From Gracilaria vermiculophylla (Eukaryota > Rhodophyta > Florideophyceae > Gracilariales > Gracilariaceae), in assembly GCA_019155205.2 (NCBI GenBank), contig JAHNZQ020000049.1, forward strand, positions 856,437 through 875,514: a DNA stretch of 19,078 bases, read 5' to 3'. The notes beneath the pieces were generated by a model that was given only the letters and a program-made list of their open reading frames with translations, was not told where the DNA came from and did no database searches. How positions within the stretch are numbered: the first letter of the stretch is position 1; every line of letters starts with the position of its first letter. Positions 1 through 9,540 of the stretch are shown here, piece after piece. The position numbers were made by a program, and so were the translations under genes.

Positions 1-176
1 TACCTGCATAAAATATCTAAAATAAATAATAAATTCTACCGTACCTTAAGGATACTGTAGCGCACGCAGGCAATATTATGCACCACGTGGCCCAGCTAAT
101 AAATTACGAACCCTCCTTAGGAATATTGTGCCTTAAGGCCAAACCACCATAGTTCCGTAGGAGCCACTGTACTACA
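1..176 (+). repeat. Repeat family R1, copy 1 (left end outside window)
   Basis: This is the first of three direct copies of a repeat of about 180 bp; the others are at 11343-11526 and 15793-15944. Shared landmarks in order are TACCTGCA/TACCTACA near the left edge, an AAATAAAT block, TACTGTAGCGCACG, CCCTCCTTAGGA and CCACTGTACTACA at the right edge. The CTCCTTAG block sits 112 bases from the TACCT word here and 111 bases in copy 2, so the alignment is nearly colinear. The right terminus TACTACA (170-176) is the reverse complement of TGTAGTA, which starts copy 2. That suggests a short terminal inverted repeat, or the TG...CA ends of a small LTR. The left terminus is cut off by the window edge. 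No coding potential is seen. Confidence 0.75.
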
Positions 177-185
177 AAAGGGATA

Positions 186-580
186 GTTGATGGGATGAAA
201 AGAAAGGTCTCCAGCTCTGGTTCGTATTTATTTCGTGGTGCCTCGAGACTATCGAGTGCAGGGGCAAACGTGCGCCATCCAGATCTGAGCGGAACCTACA
301 CTGTGAAGCAGTGACAATGAATACCACCAATTATACTCGTGTGATACAAAAGTGTGTTACCCACAACACACATTTTGTTGCAAACAGATATGCAAAACAT
401 GGACCAATGCAGCAAAACGAGGCAGGACATATAACTGCACTAACAAGAGTATGACAGTGGACAGATTTATAAGGCCTGCGTGTCACTGTAATCCGCCTCC
501 ATGCACCAACGTCCTCCGCGTCACTTCCGTCCATACATTCCAGCACCGCGTCAGTTCATACACAGTGATTCGTGTCCCAG
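186..580 (+). repeat. Repeat family R2, copy 1
   Basis: This is the first of three same-strand copies of a longer repeat (others at 5776 and 7407). The anchor GTTGATGGG at 186 matches GTTGAAGGG and GTTCAAGGG in the other copies. A second anchor, GTGTCACTGTAAT at 480, lies 294 bases downstream; the equivalent distance is 295 in both other copies. This copy lacks the TATA-like word present at +71 in the others and carries small indels. In the frame that is open in copies 2 and 3 it stays open from about 266 to 451 before a TGA. It follows R1 copy 1 by 10 bases and precedes the copia RT relic by about 110 bases. It could be a solo LTR or the leader of a copia-like element; the family is not recognised. 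Confidence 0.65.
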
Positions 581-689
581 CTACACATCAACTGTGAGAA
601 AGAGCACATTCCTTCCGTTGACCTTCCATTTTGCCAGCAATGCACGCAGCCAGCAAATATCTGGTGAGTCAAAAGCCTTGTAAACGGCA

Positions 690-1210
690 AGTATGGTTGC
701 TTAAGGGTTTCTGCAGGTACGGGAAGTTGCGTTTTCAGAGACATATGCTCCCGTGGTAGCGTGTACTTCAAAGAAAAATGATACCGGTCTTCACCACTGC
801 GCAATACCTGTATTTGCATCAGATGAACGTGAAAACCGCAATTTTGAATGGAGACATCGACGAAACCGTGTTTATGGAGCACTAAGAAGGCTTTGTGCAG
901 GCAGGGAAACAAGAATTGGTATATCGTCTGAAAAAGGCTTTATATGGGCTCCACTATGCGCCACGGCAGTATCATGCCATGCTTCATGCCTTCCTCGTAG
1001 ACGACATTGGTGTGAAACCGAACGATGCCGATGAAGGTGTGTATACAGGAATAGTTCTGTGAGTGTTGAACATAATTGAGCTGTAGGTTGATGACTTGCT
1101 ACTTGCGAGGCTAAATATAAATGGTATGGACGGATCGAAAGCTTTTTATAGGTATTGTTTACAAGAGCACAAGCACCAGACTTGGAGCCAGGTTCATACA
1201 AGGGCATAGG
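690..1210 (+). pseudogene. Ty1/copia reverse transcriptase relic
   Basis: This is part of the copia-type reverse transcriptase, the polymerase that copies element RNA into DNA. It begins at about 699 in one frame with a piece resembling the KARLVAKGF block (GFLQ visible, with TAA where Lys is expected) and a FSETYAPVV-like block. A frameshift around 770-790 moves it to the main frame, where LHQMNVKTAILNGD (817 onward), GFVQAGKQELVYRLKKALYG and APRQYHAML are clear copia RT blocks. The catalytic YVDD is at 1084-1095 but its Tyr codon is TAG. Other in-frame stops are TAA at 883 and TGA at 1060. After about 1140 the similarity fades, and the expected later domains (rest of RT, RNase H) are not recognisable. 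Gag, protease and integrase are absent nearby. It is a dead fragment; the copia assignment is firm because several blocks occur in order. Confidence 0.9.
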
Positions 1211-2489
1211 AATACAAACATTTTAAAACTAACGAAGAGCAGTACGCTATGAAACAATATCCACTACAAAGCAGAGAAACGCATTACTACAGATCATATT
1301 CTAACATGAAATTAGTATACTGGCTGCAATTCATTAATTCTTACAACAGCAAGGAACCAAAAGCCATGAAAATAACGTGTCCTCACCAGAGCATAGTAGT
1401 GCGCAAATTCAGAAGTTCTTCGATAACTGTAGCGTACTTCCGGCACGTATGTCTTCCACGGCAAATTAGGCTTTCTATTTCACCGCCACGTCATTTTCAT
1501 TACAACGAACTATGTTCCAACTCCACTGCAACTGTCAGGTACAGCATATGCATTCAGCCAGAAATAAAAATAGCCAACACATCCATGAGCCTGAGTGGTT
1601 GTTGAAAATACCTGTGTCCGATCCGGATACCTGTCCATCCTCAACGACTCAAGCCTCTTGGATCGTTCGATCCCTATAATAACAAATAGAATTGTGGACA
1701 ACACCCCAGCCATACCTTGTCAGGTTTTTCTCAATAACATCAGAGAGCACGTGGTTAATCATCCAAAAAGCGACTACTATGGGCTCGAAGCTTCCTGCAC
1801 CAGGCCAAGAACTTGCCTTTTATACGCGAATGGTTAGCGAAGATGACGACCTTAAAAAGAAAGAGGGGCTGAAATTTACTTTCGTTCTCCAGAAAAAAAT
1901 AAAAAACAGACGATCATAAGCCTTTCAAAACCAGATTCGAGAAGAGGACCCTCAGAGGAGAGATCATCGATCTGTTGAAACAGTTCGGTTCTATGTGATC
2001 AGGGTAGTGGGGCTCATTTAAGCCTGAAAAGTACGATTCCGACTTCATTAATAGGCAAATGCCCTATGGTAGATGCCACCAATGTGTTAGAGAAGGACCC
2101 TGTAGAGGATAACATACCGTGCTAAATGGGGCCCCAAGCTAGAAACGACTACGAACATGCTTTATAGGAGCCTTTTATAATGAAAAAGATAAAGAAAAAG
2201 AGAATATTTCTTGTGTCATCGGTACCGCAAGACCTATGGGAAAGGAAAGCAGTAGAGAAGATCCTAAAAAGTCAATCAACCGATGGGTGTTGAAAGCAGT
2301 TGTCTTCATTGATAGGGCGAAAAAGATATTCAGTTTTATTTTGACCGCAAGTACTACTTGGGGAGGAGGCTCCCATTTGATGGTCCGCCCCAGAAAGTGA
2401 TCTCTATTTGGAAGCAAATAGAATCTATCTCCTATGCTGTTTTGCATGACAAGACGCGTATTTCAGTACCTGAATACAAAACACGCACT
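1211..2489. other. Gene-free stretch after the copia RT relic
   Basis: I see no convincing gene here. Short open frames exist (for example 1249-1605 on plus and 2175-2447 on minus), but none carries a motif I recognise, and all lie in AT-rich, stop-dense sequence. The first few hundred bases may be the remainder of the copia polyprotein, decayed beyond recognition. Polypurine runs such as the AAAGAGG and AAAAAGATAAAGAAAAAG tracts near 1855-1900 and 2180-2205 are low-complexity sequence, not a recognisable element. Confidence 0.5.
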
Positions 2490-3028
2490 CTACCCTTGGA
2501 CGTCCTTACAGAACGAGAAATTAAGGTTGCAGAAGTGAATTCGTACCATTGTTGTACACCTACACAGATTTTAGGCTCAGCGCCCGTGGAGCAGTCGTGC
2601 TCACTCTTCTATCGTTGAGTTGGGCCTGTACCTTGCTCGAAAACATATGAGCTATATGCGCTTTACACTCTTGTGACACGGGATGCACATTCTAATACTT
2701 GAACTTATAGCAAGGTCTTTGTTGGAAAACAGATGAGCTATTTGCGCTATACTCTCTTGTGACACAGGGCGCACAGTTCACCACTTGAACTATCAACACG
2801 CCCCCTCGCCCTGTACTTCCTTACAGAACGAGACCTCAAGCTTACAGTAACCACTTTTGACCACTGCTGTACACATGTACAATTTCTCAGGCTCAGGTCA
2901 CTTCTGGGAATCGAACCCAGGGTCCTAGCGTTTAGCTGGGCCCATAACCTGTTGGAAAACAGATGAGCTATTTGCGCTATACTCTCTTGTGACACAGGGC
3001 GCACAGTTCACCACTTGAAATATCAACA
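2490..3028 (-). repeat. Array of a tRNA-like 230-bp repeat unit (SINE-like)
   Basis: Two kinds of block alternate. Head blocks (starting GTTGGAAAACAGATGAGC on the plus strand) are at about 2638-2712, 2721-2798 and 2951-3028. Body blocks, each containing CCTTACAGAACGAG, are at about 2490-2625 and 2806-2950. The heads at 2721-2798 and 2951-3028 are exactly 230 bp apart and differ at one base of 78 (C at 2790, A at 3020). On the minus strand the junction at 2950/2951 reads as a tRNA-like head, with an A box (2968-2979) followed by a B box inside a perfect T-arm (2904-2920). The array is therefore SINE-like or a short tandem satellite derived from one. The copy at 2490-2712 is older and its B-box region is eroded. 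No protein is encoded; the minus-strand open frame across 2747-3004 is incidental. A further isolated unit is at 7151-7376. Confidence 0.75.
2904..2979 (-). promoter_or_regulatory. Internal RNA polymerase III-type promoter (A and B boxes) and T-arm
   Basis: On the minus strand the A-box-like word TAGCGCAAATAG lies at 2979-2968, and the B-box word GGTTCGATTCC lies within CTGGG-TTCGATT-CCCAG at 2920-2904. The latter forms a perfect 5-bp T stem around a 7-base loop. The hairpin CTGTT/AACAG lies between the boxes. A and B boxes at this spacing are the standard internal promoter of tRNA genes and tRNA-derived SINEs. A full tRNA cloverleaf with an acceptor stem is not evident, so this is called a tRNA-like promoter and not a tRNA gene. 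Confidence 0.6.
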
Positions 3029-5775
3029 GTCTTCAACTCACACCACGCGGACAATCATTACCAAAGGACGTCTATTATTATAAGAGAACCACGATCGCTT
3101 CAGCCGATTTTTGTGGTTATGAAAACCATCAAAGGACATGAATACACCACCAGTGAGATTCGAGTCCGATGGTATGGATGCGATGCTTAACGAGATACAT
3201 TACATGCCCCATAATAAAGTATGTTTCTTATTTATAGGACACCAGGCATTTTTGATGGATTTCTTCGTTTTTCATGCTGCAGTACAACTAAAATCAGTTT
3301 TCAAAAAAATTCAAAAAAAACATATCTCCAAGTCATCGGACAATTCTCTTTCCCACTTCATTTTGCCTTCTTCAGTAGTTGCTTTTCGCTTCTCTGTACT
3401 ATAGAATGCTAATTATACGCTCTTGCATCGCGTGTCTATAACGTCTCATACATAACATGTTTATAGTTGTCGCGCAATTTCTAATATTTTTGAAACTCAA
3501 AACCTGTTCAGAATGGCCTAGAATGGCCATAAATCATTATAACGAGTGCATCATATTGGTTTTCAAAGACGTTTATTTGAACTTAACGCAAAAGCGACTG
3601 AGTGGAATCATTTCATAGATAGGAAAAGACCGTTTTTCATTGTTGTAGACTACTGAACTGCGGCGTTATCTTGGTGAACAAACATCTTATAAATCTGATA
3701 AAATATGCAAAATTTTATAAAACGTTGTATGAAAGCAGTTATAAGCCTTCTACAGTGTAAAGTGTTTACTGAAAAGGTTTCGTATGTTATTTTTGTCATC
3801 GAGAGCCCGGTCCATAGGATAATAGGAGCTCTAACAGATCTTTCATATTTTAACTTTTTGCTTCCTCTTCTGTTTTCTTGTAAAAGCAATATTTAAAGCA
3901 CTTTATTTCTTCTAAATTGAAGTTTTACGCAATATATAACACATTCTTTTCGCAGATTTTCCTTCAGTGCTCATAGCATACTGGAGAATCTTGTTTTGTT
4001 TATTTCAAGCTTCCGAAAGGAATGTTTGTTCAGTTTTATATACCAAACGTAAGAGTTTTTCATTACCAATATATTCTATTTTCTATAAACGTATCGTTCT
4101 TCTAATAGATATTTTAGAGAAAGATACATCACGAGGACAACATCGTTGCAAAACTTTATTTCTATTCATGAAGCTGAGCATTATTAGGATTTCAAGAAAT
4201 GGTTATGTTAATACCACATAAAGAATTTAAGAAGATGGTATAAAAACGAGACCAACGGCCTGTATCTAAAGAACTGTTTGAATACTTTTGTTGTAAGCTC
4301 TTAGTGTAGAAGTTCTGATGGCCTTTTCTGGAAATAAACGAGGTGTTCTGATACTATGCACGCACGAGTTCGAAAATTTCTATCTTTTTGAAACGCAAAA
4401 TTGAACGGTTTTAGAGAAAAGGATGGCTAAAATAGGCAACATTGCGCATTTTTGCGAGCTTCATGGATAACATGTAGTTTGAAACTGCACTATACTTATT
4501 CCACAGATTTCTTCTCCGGTACTGGCACGGTCCTTAACAACGCCCAGCAGTTGATGCAATTATCGTCTCAGTGAAATAGCGGCATATTGGAGAAAAAAGG
4601 GGATATTTTTACAAATTAGACCGGAAAAAAACCCAAAGCAGAAAAGAGTGGAACGAAGACAAGGTCAATAACTATCGACAAATGCAAAATGCTATACTAA
4701 AGGTGATGAATAGACATAAATGAACTGTACTCATAGACACACCAGAAGTGGATGATGATAAAAATAAAACTATTTAGAAATGTATTGACTAGTGGTGTAC
4801 AGAATTATTATTGCACAGGCAAGGATCAGCGGATGTACTGCTGAGAATCTCACTCATGCCACCAAGGTGGAGCGTACAAACCACTAAAGTTTGGGAGCGG
4901 AGGTCGCTTTGACGCAAATTGGTGCGGTAAAGCGTACGTGGCAACTTGCTCGATGAACGGACCAAACTAGTATAGGTGTTGAAAAACAGGGCACACGTAC
5001 GGCCCCATAAAGAGCTGATAAGAACTTAAGGGAGAGACCAATAAAGGTATGCGCGGCGCGCGAACCCTTTCGTTGATCGTTCGCTTCAAGGGACATGGGT
5101 ATATGCATATCTTTCGTAAGCATTGGGTGTCCCTATCGCATAAAATGCTGCAATTCATCTCGACTGAATTCGTTCTTACAAGTAACACGGACCACCCGGG
5201 AAAAACGTATAGGTGCATCGATTTCTGAAAATGAATCTACAGAGCCGGAGGTGTTGAAGAACTGGAGACAACCTGATGGATGTGACGTGGAGTTTTGTCG
5301 ATAGCCAATTAGTCAGAAACTTCTTGCAGTCCGCGAATCGTAGGCAGACCCAGCCTGTGAAGTACAACAGAATCAAAAGGTTGAGGCAAGCTCGTGTTTT
5401 TTTTTCAGGAAAAACTGGAGCAGACGCAGGAACCGCTGAGAACTTGTCAAACCTTTGAGACTGAAATGGTATTTGGATGTCATCCACAGAGGCGTGAGCA
5501 ATGCCTCCTTAAGCTATGTGGCCATAAAAGTGATGATCAGGCTCCAAAGCAACCAAATGAAGATTCCAGTTCCATATGACACACTCTTGGCTGGATTTTC
5601 AATCATATTATAGCGCTACGTACAGTATGGCCTCAAGCTCTATGGACGTGTGGGAGAAATCCGTGACCATATTAAATAAATCAAGCTTCTCGCAGATAAC
5701 CAAGTGGCTGAGAAGATCGAAAACGCGACTGACTGGAGGACGAGCGCCTAATAGAGATGAGTGGCATGAAAAAAA
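3029..5775. other. AT-rich stretch without recognisable genes
   Basis: This is 2.7 kb of mostly AT-rich, stop-dense DNA. Short open frames (3138-3404, 3705-3896, 3967-4221 on plus; 5176-5487 on minus; 5276-5458 and 5394-5579 on plus) show no motif I can place. A tandem decamer GAATGGCCTA/GAATGGCCAT lies at 3511-3530. Between about 5455 and 5775 the plus strand has several protein-like stretches in one frame broken by TAG and TAA stops, which may be an eroded retroelement segment; the family cannot be named. Base composition rises in GC after about 4850. Confidence 0.45.
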
Positions 5776-6218
5776 GTTGAAGGGATGAAGAGAAAGCTAG
5801 CCAGTTTTGGCTCGGATTTTCTCAAAGACGCTCCGCGGCCAACTTTTATATAGTAGTAAACGTGCACCAACTCGATCACAGCCGAAACTAGACTGCAATG
5901 CCGATACAATAAATGCTACCAATAATATTCAAGCATTTTATAAATGTGCTACCCAAAATTTAATAATGGCCAACGCAGCAACGCCCAACATGGTGGAATT
6001 CAACGCAACCATGAATGACAGTTACGTGCACTCACGAGACAACGACATTACACAAACCCAAAAAGCCTGAGTGTCACTGTAATCTATCTCAGTGCACGTG
6101 TATCCTCAAGTTTATCTCAGGCCACATATCCTAGCACCACATCACGGTAATTACGATAAGTTTCATTCCAAGAAAGACATGAATACCTGAAATAGCATAT
6201 GCGATCATTCATCACTTT
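5776..6218 (+). repeat. Repeat family R2, copy 2
   Basis: This copy is aligned by GTTGAAGGG at 5776, a TATA-like TATATAG at 5847 (offset +71), AAACGTGCACCAA at 5858 and GTGTCACTGTAAT at 6071 (offset +295). The frame beginning near 5807 stays open to a TGA at 6068-6070, and the same relative frame is open in copy 3. After the anchor the match to copy 3 continues through CATTCCAA(C/G)AAAGACA and ends near ATTCATCACTTT at about 6218. The TATA-like word at a fixed offset followed by a leader would fit a solo LTR, but no TG...CA ends or target duplication could be fixed. Confidence 0.7.
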
Positions 6219-7150
6219 CAAAATCTAGAGCGACCATAAAACTAATGTTTCTTCGACCCCAAGGTACGCTGTGAATGAGCAGCCAAGGAAGGTCCCCCGC
6301 AGGTTTACCGAAGGTAAACGGGTGCACTGTCACGTATCTGGAAGACCGCGGTCTCTGGATGAAAAACTCTATGTGGGTATCGTTCACAATAGTTCAAGCA
6401 CCCAAATCGAAGTTAATTTCACACAAACCCACAATAACACAAACCGTTCAACACCAACCGAGTACAGTACACCATGGAACCATGTTCACCGACGATACCG
6501 TTATACTTGCTAGATCATTCCAACAATGCCGTTATCCGCCATATACAAGTAGAACCGGTGGGGAGCCAGCTTTACAGAAACACCGGCTTTGGATCAAGGC
6601 GCAATGCTACCTTTGCCGATTTCTCGGATCAACCAATCATCGCACTTGTTCATGGTGAAAAAAAAGCACAAAAAAATGCTGAGCACAGCAAAGAGCGCTC
6701 ATGTTTCACATAAACAGTGTTCAAGCCACAGTTTCACATCTACAAATTACAGGTTGCGGCCAATATTAACCACATGGGACGACTTAAAAATAAAATACAA
6801 ACGGCGGAACGCGATCGACAGCAACGGCCAACACAAAGACCCGAAGCACAGAATCAGAAAAAATGATAGCCCAACCACAACCAACATAATGGCTTCAGGG
6901 AAAAACATGAACCTGAAAGGAAAAAAACAAACAAATACCGACCAAAATAACAACAAAAAGAACAGTTCCGACTTCGATGACGATGAAAAGAGCAACGACG
7001 CAACTGTAAACGGAACAAATAGTAGCATAAATTGAATGACAAACTGTAATGCAACGGTGGCGGAGCAGAATCATCACGGCGTCGGAGAGCAGCCAGAGAC
7101 GATTACAGAGCGATAGCGGCAGGTAAGCGTGGGACTGGGCACATAGCATT
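6219..7150. other. Gap between repeats with a Lys/Asn-rich ORF
   Basis: No gene can be assigned with confidence. The longest open frame is 6589-7035 on the plus strand (148 codons). Its second half (about residues 75-148) is very rich in Lys, Asn, Asp, Ser and Thr, with low-complexity runs such as DQNNNKKNSS and FDDDEKSND. It has no transmembrane segment, signal peptide or recognised domain. The composition matches the local A-rich plus strand, so the open frame may simply reflect few T-initial codons. It could alternatively be the basic, disordered tail of a lost gag protein. Confidence 0.35.
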
Positions 7151-7376
7151 TTTGTAAGCAGACGAGCTATATGAACTATACTGGTTTACAACAGAAGGCG
7201 TGCAGTTCAATATTTGAACTATGAAAAACCCCCCTGAGCCTGTATTTCCTTACAGAACGAGAACTTGAGTTTCCAATAACCACGTTTGACTAATGCTGTA
7301 CACCTTTACAATTTTTATGGCTTAGATCTATTTTGAAAGTTGAAACAAGGGTACTTGTGGTAAGCTAGGCCCATGA
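7151..7376 (-). repeat. Isolated tRNA-like 230-bp unit
   Basis: This is a single, diverged copy of the unit arrayed at 2490-3028. On the plus strand it runs head (GTAAGCAGACGAGCTAT, 7155 onward), CCTTACAGAACGAG (about 7248-7261), a TGTACACC block, and the eroded B-box/T-arm region ending AAGCTAGGCCCATG near 7372. Its ends coincide with one complete period of the array (2721-2950). Read on the minus strand the B-box region therefore comes before the A-box region, a circular permutation of tRNA order. R2 copy 3 begins about 30 bases after its right end. Confidence 0.65.
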
Positions 7377-7406
7377 ACGGATGAAGGTCAGCTGGGCAAA
7401 GAAGAA

Positions 7407-7850
7407 GTTCAAGGGATGTAAAAACAATGTTAGCCATATCTGACTCGGATTCCGTTGGAGGTGCTTGTTAGCCTGCGTATATATTGGCAAATTCGCACCA
7501 ATTCGGTCAGAGCGGAGACTACACTACAAGGCAGCGACAATCAACACTACCAGCCATATTCACGCAGTACAAACATCTGCTACGCACATTTTAATAATAC
7601 TGACAGCAGTAACGCATAACAAAGCACGAATCAGCACAACCGGACAGAACACTTACGCGCACTCACGAAACCATGAAATTGCACAAATTCATAATACCTG
7701 CCAGCCACTGTAATTAGCCTCCATGAACGTGTGTTTTCAACGTAAACTCTGTCCTCATAGTTCAGCACCCCATCACTGTCATTAAAATGAAGTCCATTCC
7801 AACAAAGACACTAATATCGGGAACAGATTTTGCGTTCATCCATCAGCTTT
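7407..7850 (+). repeat. Repeat family R2, copy 3
   Basis: This copy is aligned by GTTCAAGGG at 7407, TATATATT at 7478 (offset +71, as in copy 2) and CAGCCACTGTAAT at 7702 (offset +295). The frame from 7465 to a TAA at 7711-7713 is open and is in the same relative frame as in copy 2. The conserved right part runs through CATTCCAACAAAGACA to CATCCATCAGCTTT near 7850. It lies directly downstream of the isolated tRNA-like unit. No recognised protein domain occurs in the shared open frame, so it is annotated as a repeat only. Confidence 0.7.
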
Positions 7851-8999
7851 AGCTTGGGGAAACTCGTCGGACCACTTGGTAGGCCAAATCAACCCTACTT
7901 CGTGCAAATTACGGAACCAAAACAGCGGCTATGGCAGAAAACCTCTCTATGGTGACGGAACAAACGGTAGCTGTGTACGGACTGTCAGGGAATATTTAAC
8001 TGCCAGAGTACGCTAAGACTGACGAAGTGGGAAAACCCAAAAGCTAGAAAACTTTTTGCTGACTCCACCAGTCGGGAGAGAAGACAAACATGGATCAAAT
8101 GATTTGCATCTCCTGGGAGGAGCACTAGACAGAGTGGTACGTCTGAATATTCGCCTACGGGGGTCTTCTTCTCGGTATTTCGCCAGTTTCTCCGGCGTAT
8201 CCCTCTCTGTGCATGAAGGAATTGGTCTACAATGGTCAATCGTAACAGCCCATCTGAGGCAAATAGCGGTACATGCTGTTCAATAGACCGAAGTGGGGCA
8301 GTATTGAATTAAATATGTGATAGTACTTCCAATGTTGGGGCCTCAAATATACGCCAAATCGGAAGGGGCCTTCGAGGGGAGCACAGTAACAATGATAGTA
8401 CAGCTACGTTTGAAATTGAACGTGATAGACCTATTGACAAATTGTGGACCAGCTGATGTCACATATGGATTCCGGTGGATCGCGTTGTGTGCAAGGAGCT
8501 CACAGTTCTGTTTCTGGAAAACGACAAAATTTTGAATGGTTGTACAAGATAGAACAGGTGAGGCTTTTAAAACATTCGTGGGAAGATTCCATTCGATCTT
8601 CGACGCCAATACCACTTCACGCACATCCAAAAGGCCACATCCATACTGGTTGTAGTACTATAATACCTCGCAAAAACCGATTACAGTTTATGCTACTAAA
8701 CTAGAACCGAAACTTTATGACCCTAAAAATGTGAGCTGGACGGTGCGAGCTGTACTTGAAAAGATGTGAATGTCATCCAGAGGAGCTTGAATACGAGAAT
8801 CGAACGAAACAAAAAAAAGATGGACACCTTGCGGGCAGCTATCGGCCACTCGGGCTCCACAAGTGGAGCGCAGAACGGAGCCACCTTGGCTTTTAGAGCG
8901 CAGAATCCATTTATAAATGCAGCCATTGCGTTTGACTTGTGCATTGCGATCCTTGCTGGCATTCAAACTGATAGAACAAACTATAAAGCTCGAAAAGGA
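7851..8999. other. Unassigned stretch before the gag relic
   Basis: No gene is recognised. The open frames (8056-8286, 8317-8535 and 8444-8704 on plus; 7985-8239 on minus) show no placeable domain. The word DSGGS at about 8465 in the 8444 frame resembles the DSGAS active site of copia proteases, but the flanks do not support that. From about 8766 a plus-strand frame opens that runs into the probable gag relic, so part of this stretch may be its N-terminal region. Confidence 0.4.
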
Positions 9000-9540
9000 T
9001 GCTGTGACCACAACCGGAGAAGGGAGTCAAAGCGGCAAAGAAACAAACTGATGTCGAGGAGACTAATTGTTAGCTCGTTGATGAATTCTTTAGACTGGCG
9101 CGCTCTACGCCATGTAGCAAATCCGTATGAATCCGTCTGGACCATGGAGGCCGAACCAACGTGCAAGTAGATAGGCTACCACTCACGCAACATCGACGGT
9201 GGAAACGAATCCCGTGCGGTTTCCATACGCCCAAGCTTTCAACCTGTTGAAGGAGAAAGAGCACGGAAGCTCAGTTCTACGGCTATTTCTGCGCCACCAC
9301 AACGGTGAGGTTCGGGCAAGTCTGGAAATGCTGGCCTCTTCCTTGATGTTCTTGTGCTTGCAGCTAAGGCATATGAAGAGACCCAACATTGAAAAGCTGA
9401 AGGCATGGATGAGGAATGCCCAACAGTTAATGTTACGACTGAAGCGAAGCAAAGAACTACTGGTGCTTTGATACGTGCAAGGAATGGACAGGTGTGCAAA
9501 AGACAATCCTGTCGGAAACAAAGCCCCATTGAACAGATCT
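9000..9540 (+). pseudogene. Probable copia-type gag relic with broken zinc knuckle
   Basis: Gag is the capsid/nucleocapsid protein of LTR elements. In the plus frame open from 8766 to 9170, the segment LIVSSLMNSLDWRALRHV followed by ESVWTMEAE has the spacing of the copia gag motif in which a run of short hydrophobics and Leu ends in a Trp and an acidic 'LEA'-like word. Further on, at 9464-9524, a CCHC zinc knuckle can be traced if one or two small indels are allowed: Cys (9464), Cys (9476), KE, a Gly-like codon, VQK, then Cys (9510) and RKQSP. The order, gag core before knuckle and then a basic tail, is right for gag. Between them the frame at 9199-9471 is open (90 codons) but unrecognised. 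At least two frame changes and several stops are needed. The assignment is inference from short motifs; a chance resemblance is possible. Confidence 0.35.

Noticed and set aside
2904..2990. A complete tRNA gene
   Set aside because: The T-arm and promoter boxes are good, but no acceptor stem pairs across the expected ends and the middle does not form a normal anticodon arm. The same sequence recurs as a dispersed and tandem repeat.
2747..3004. Minus-strand open frame of 85 codons in the tRNA-like array
   Set aside because: It lies entirely within the repeated tRNA-like unit, and the duplicated heads explain it. No protein motif is seen.
3511..3530. Tandem decamer GAATGGCCTA/GAATGGCCAT
   Set aside because: There are only two units and no sign of an array or a functional site.
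5480..5579. Cys-rich piece (CLLKLCGHK) resembling a zinc knuckle
   Set aside because: Cys and His spacing does not fit CCHC, and no gag-like sequence could be confirmed before it.
8444..8704. DSGGS word resembling a copia protease active site
   Set aside because: A five-residue match without supporting flanks. It also lies upstream of the gag relic, the wrong order for a copia element on this strand.
8747..8800. Similarity of GAATGTCATCCAGAGG to GGATGTCATCCACAGAGG near 5474
   Set aside because: The match covers less than 20 bases and the flanks do not align, so chance is likely.
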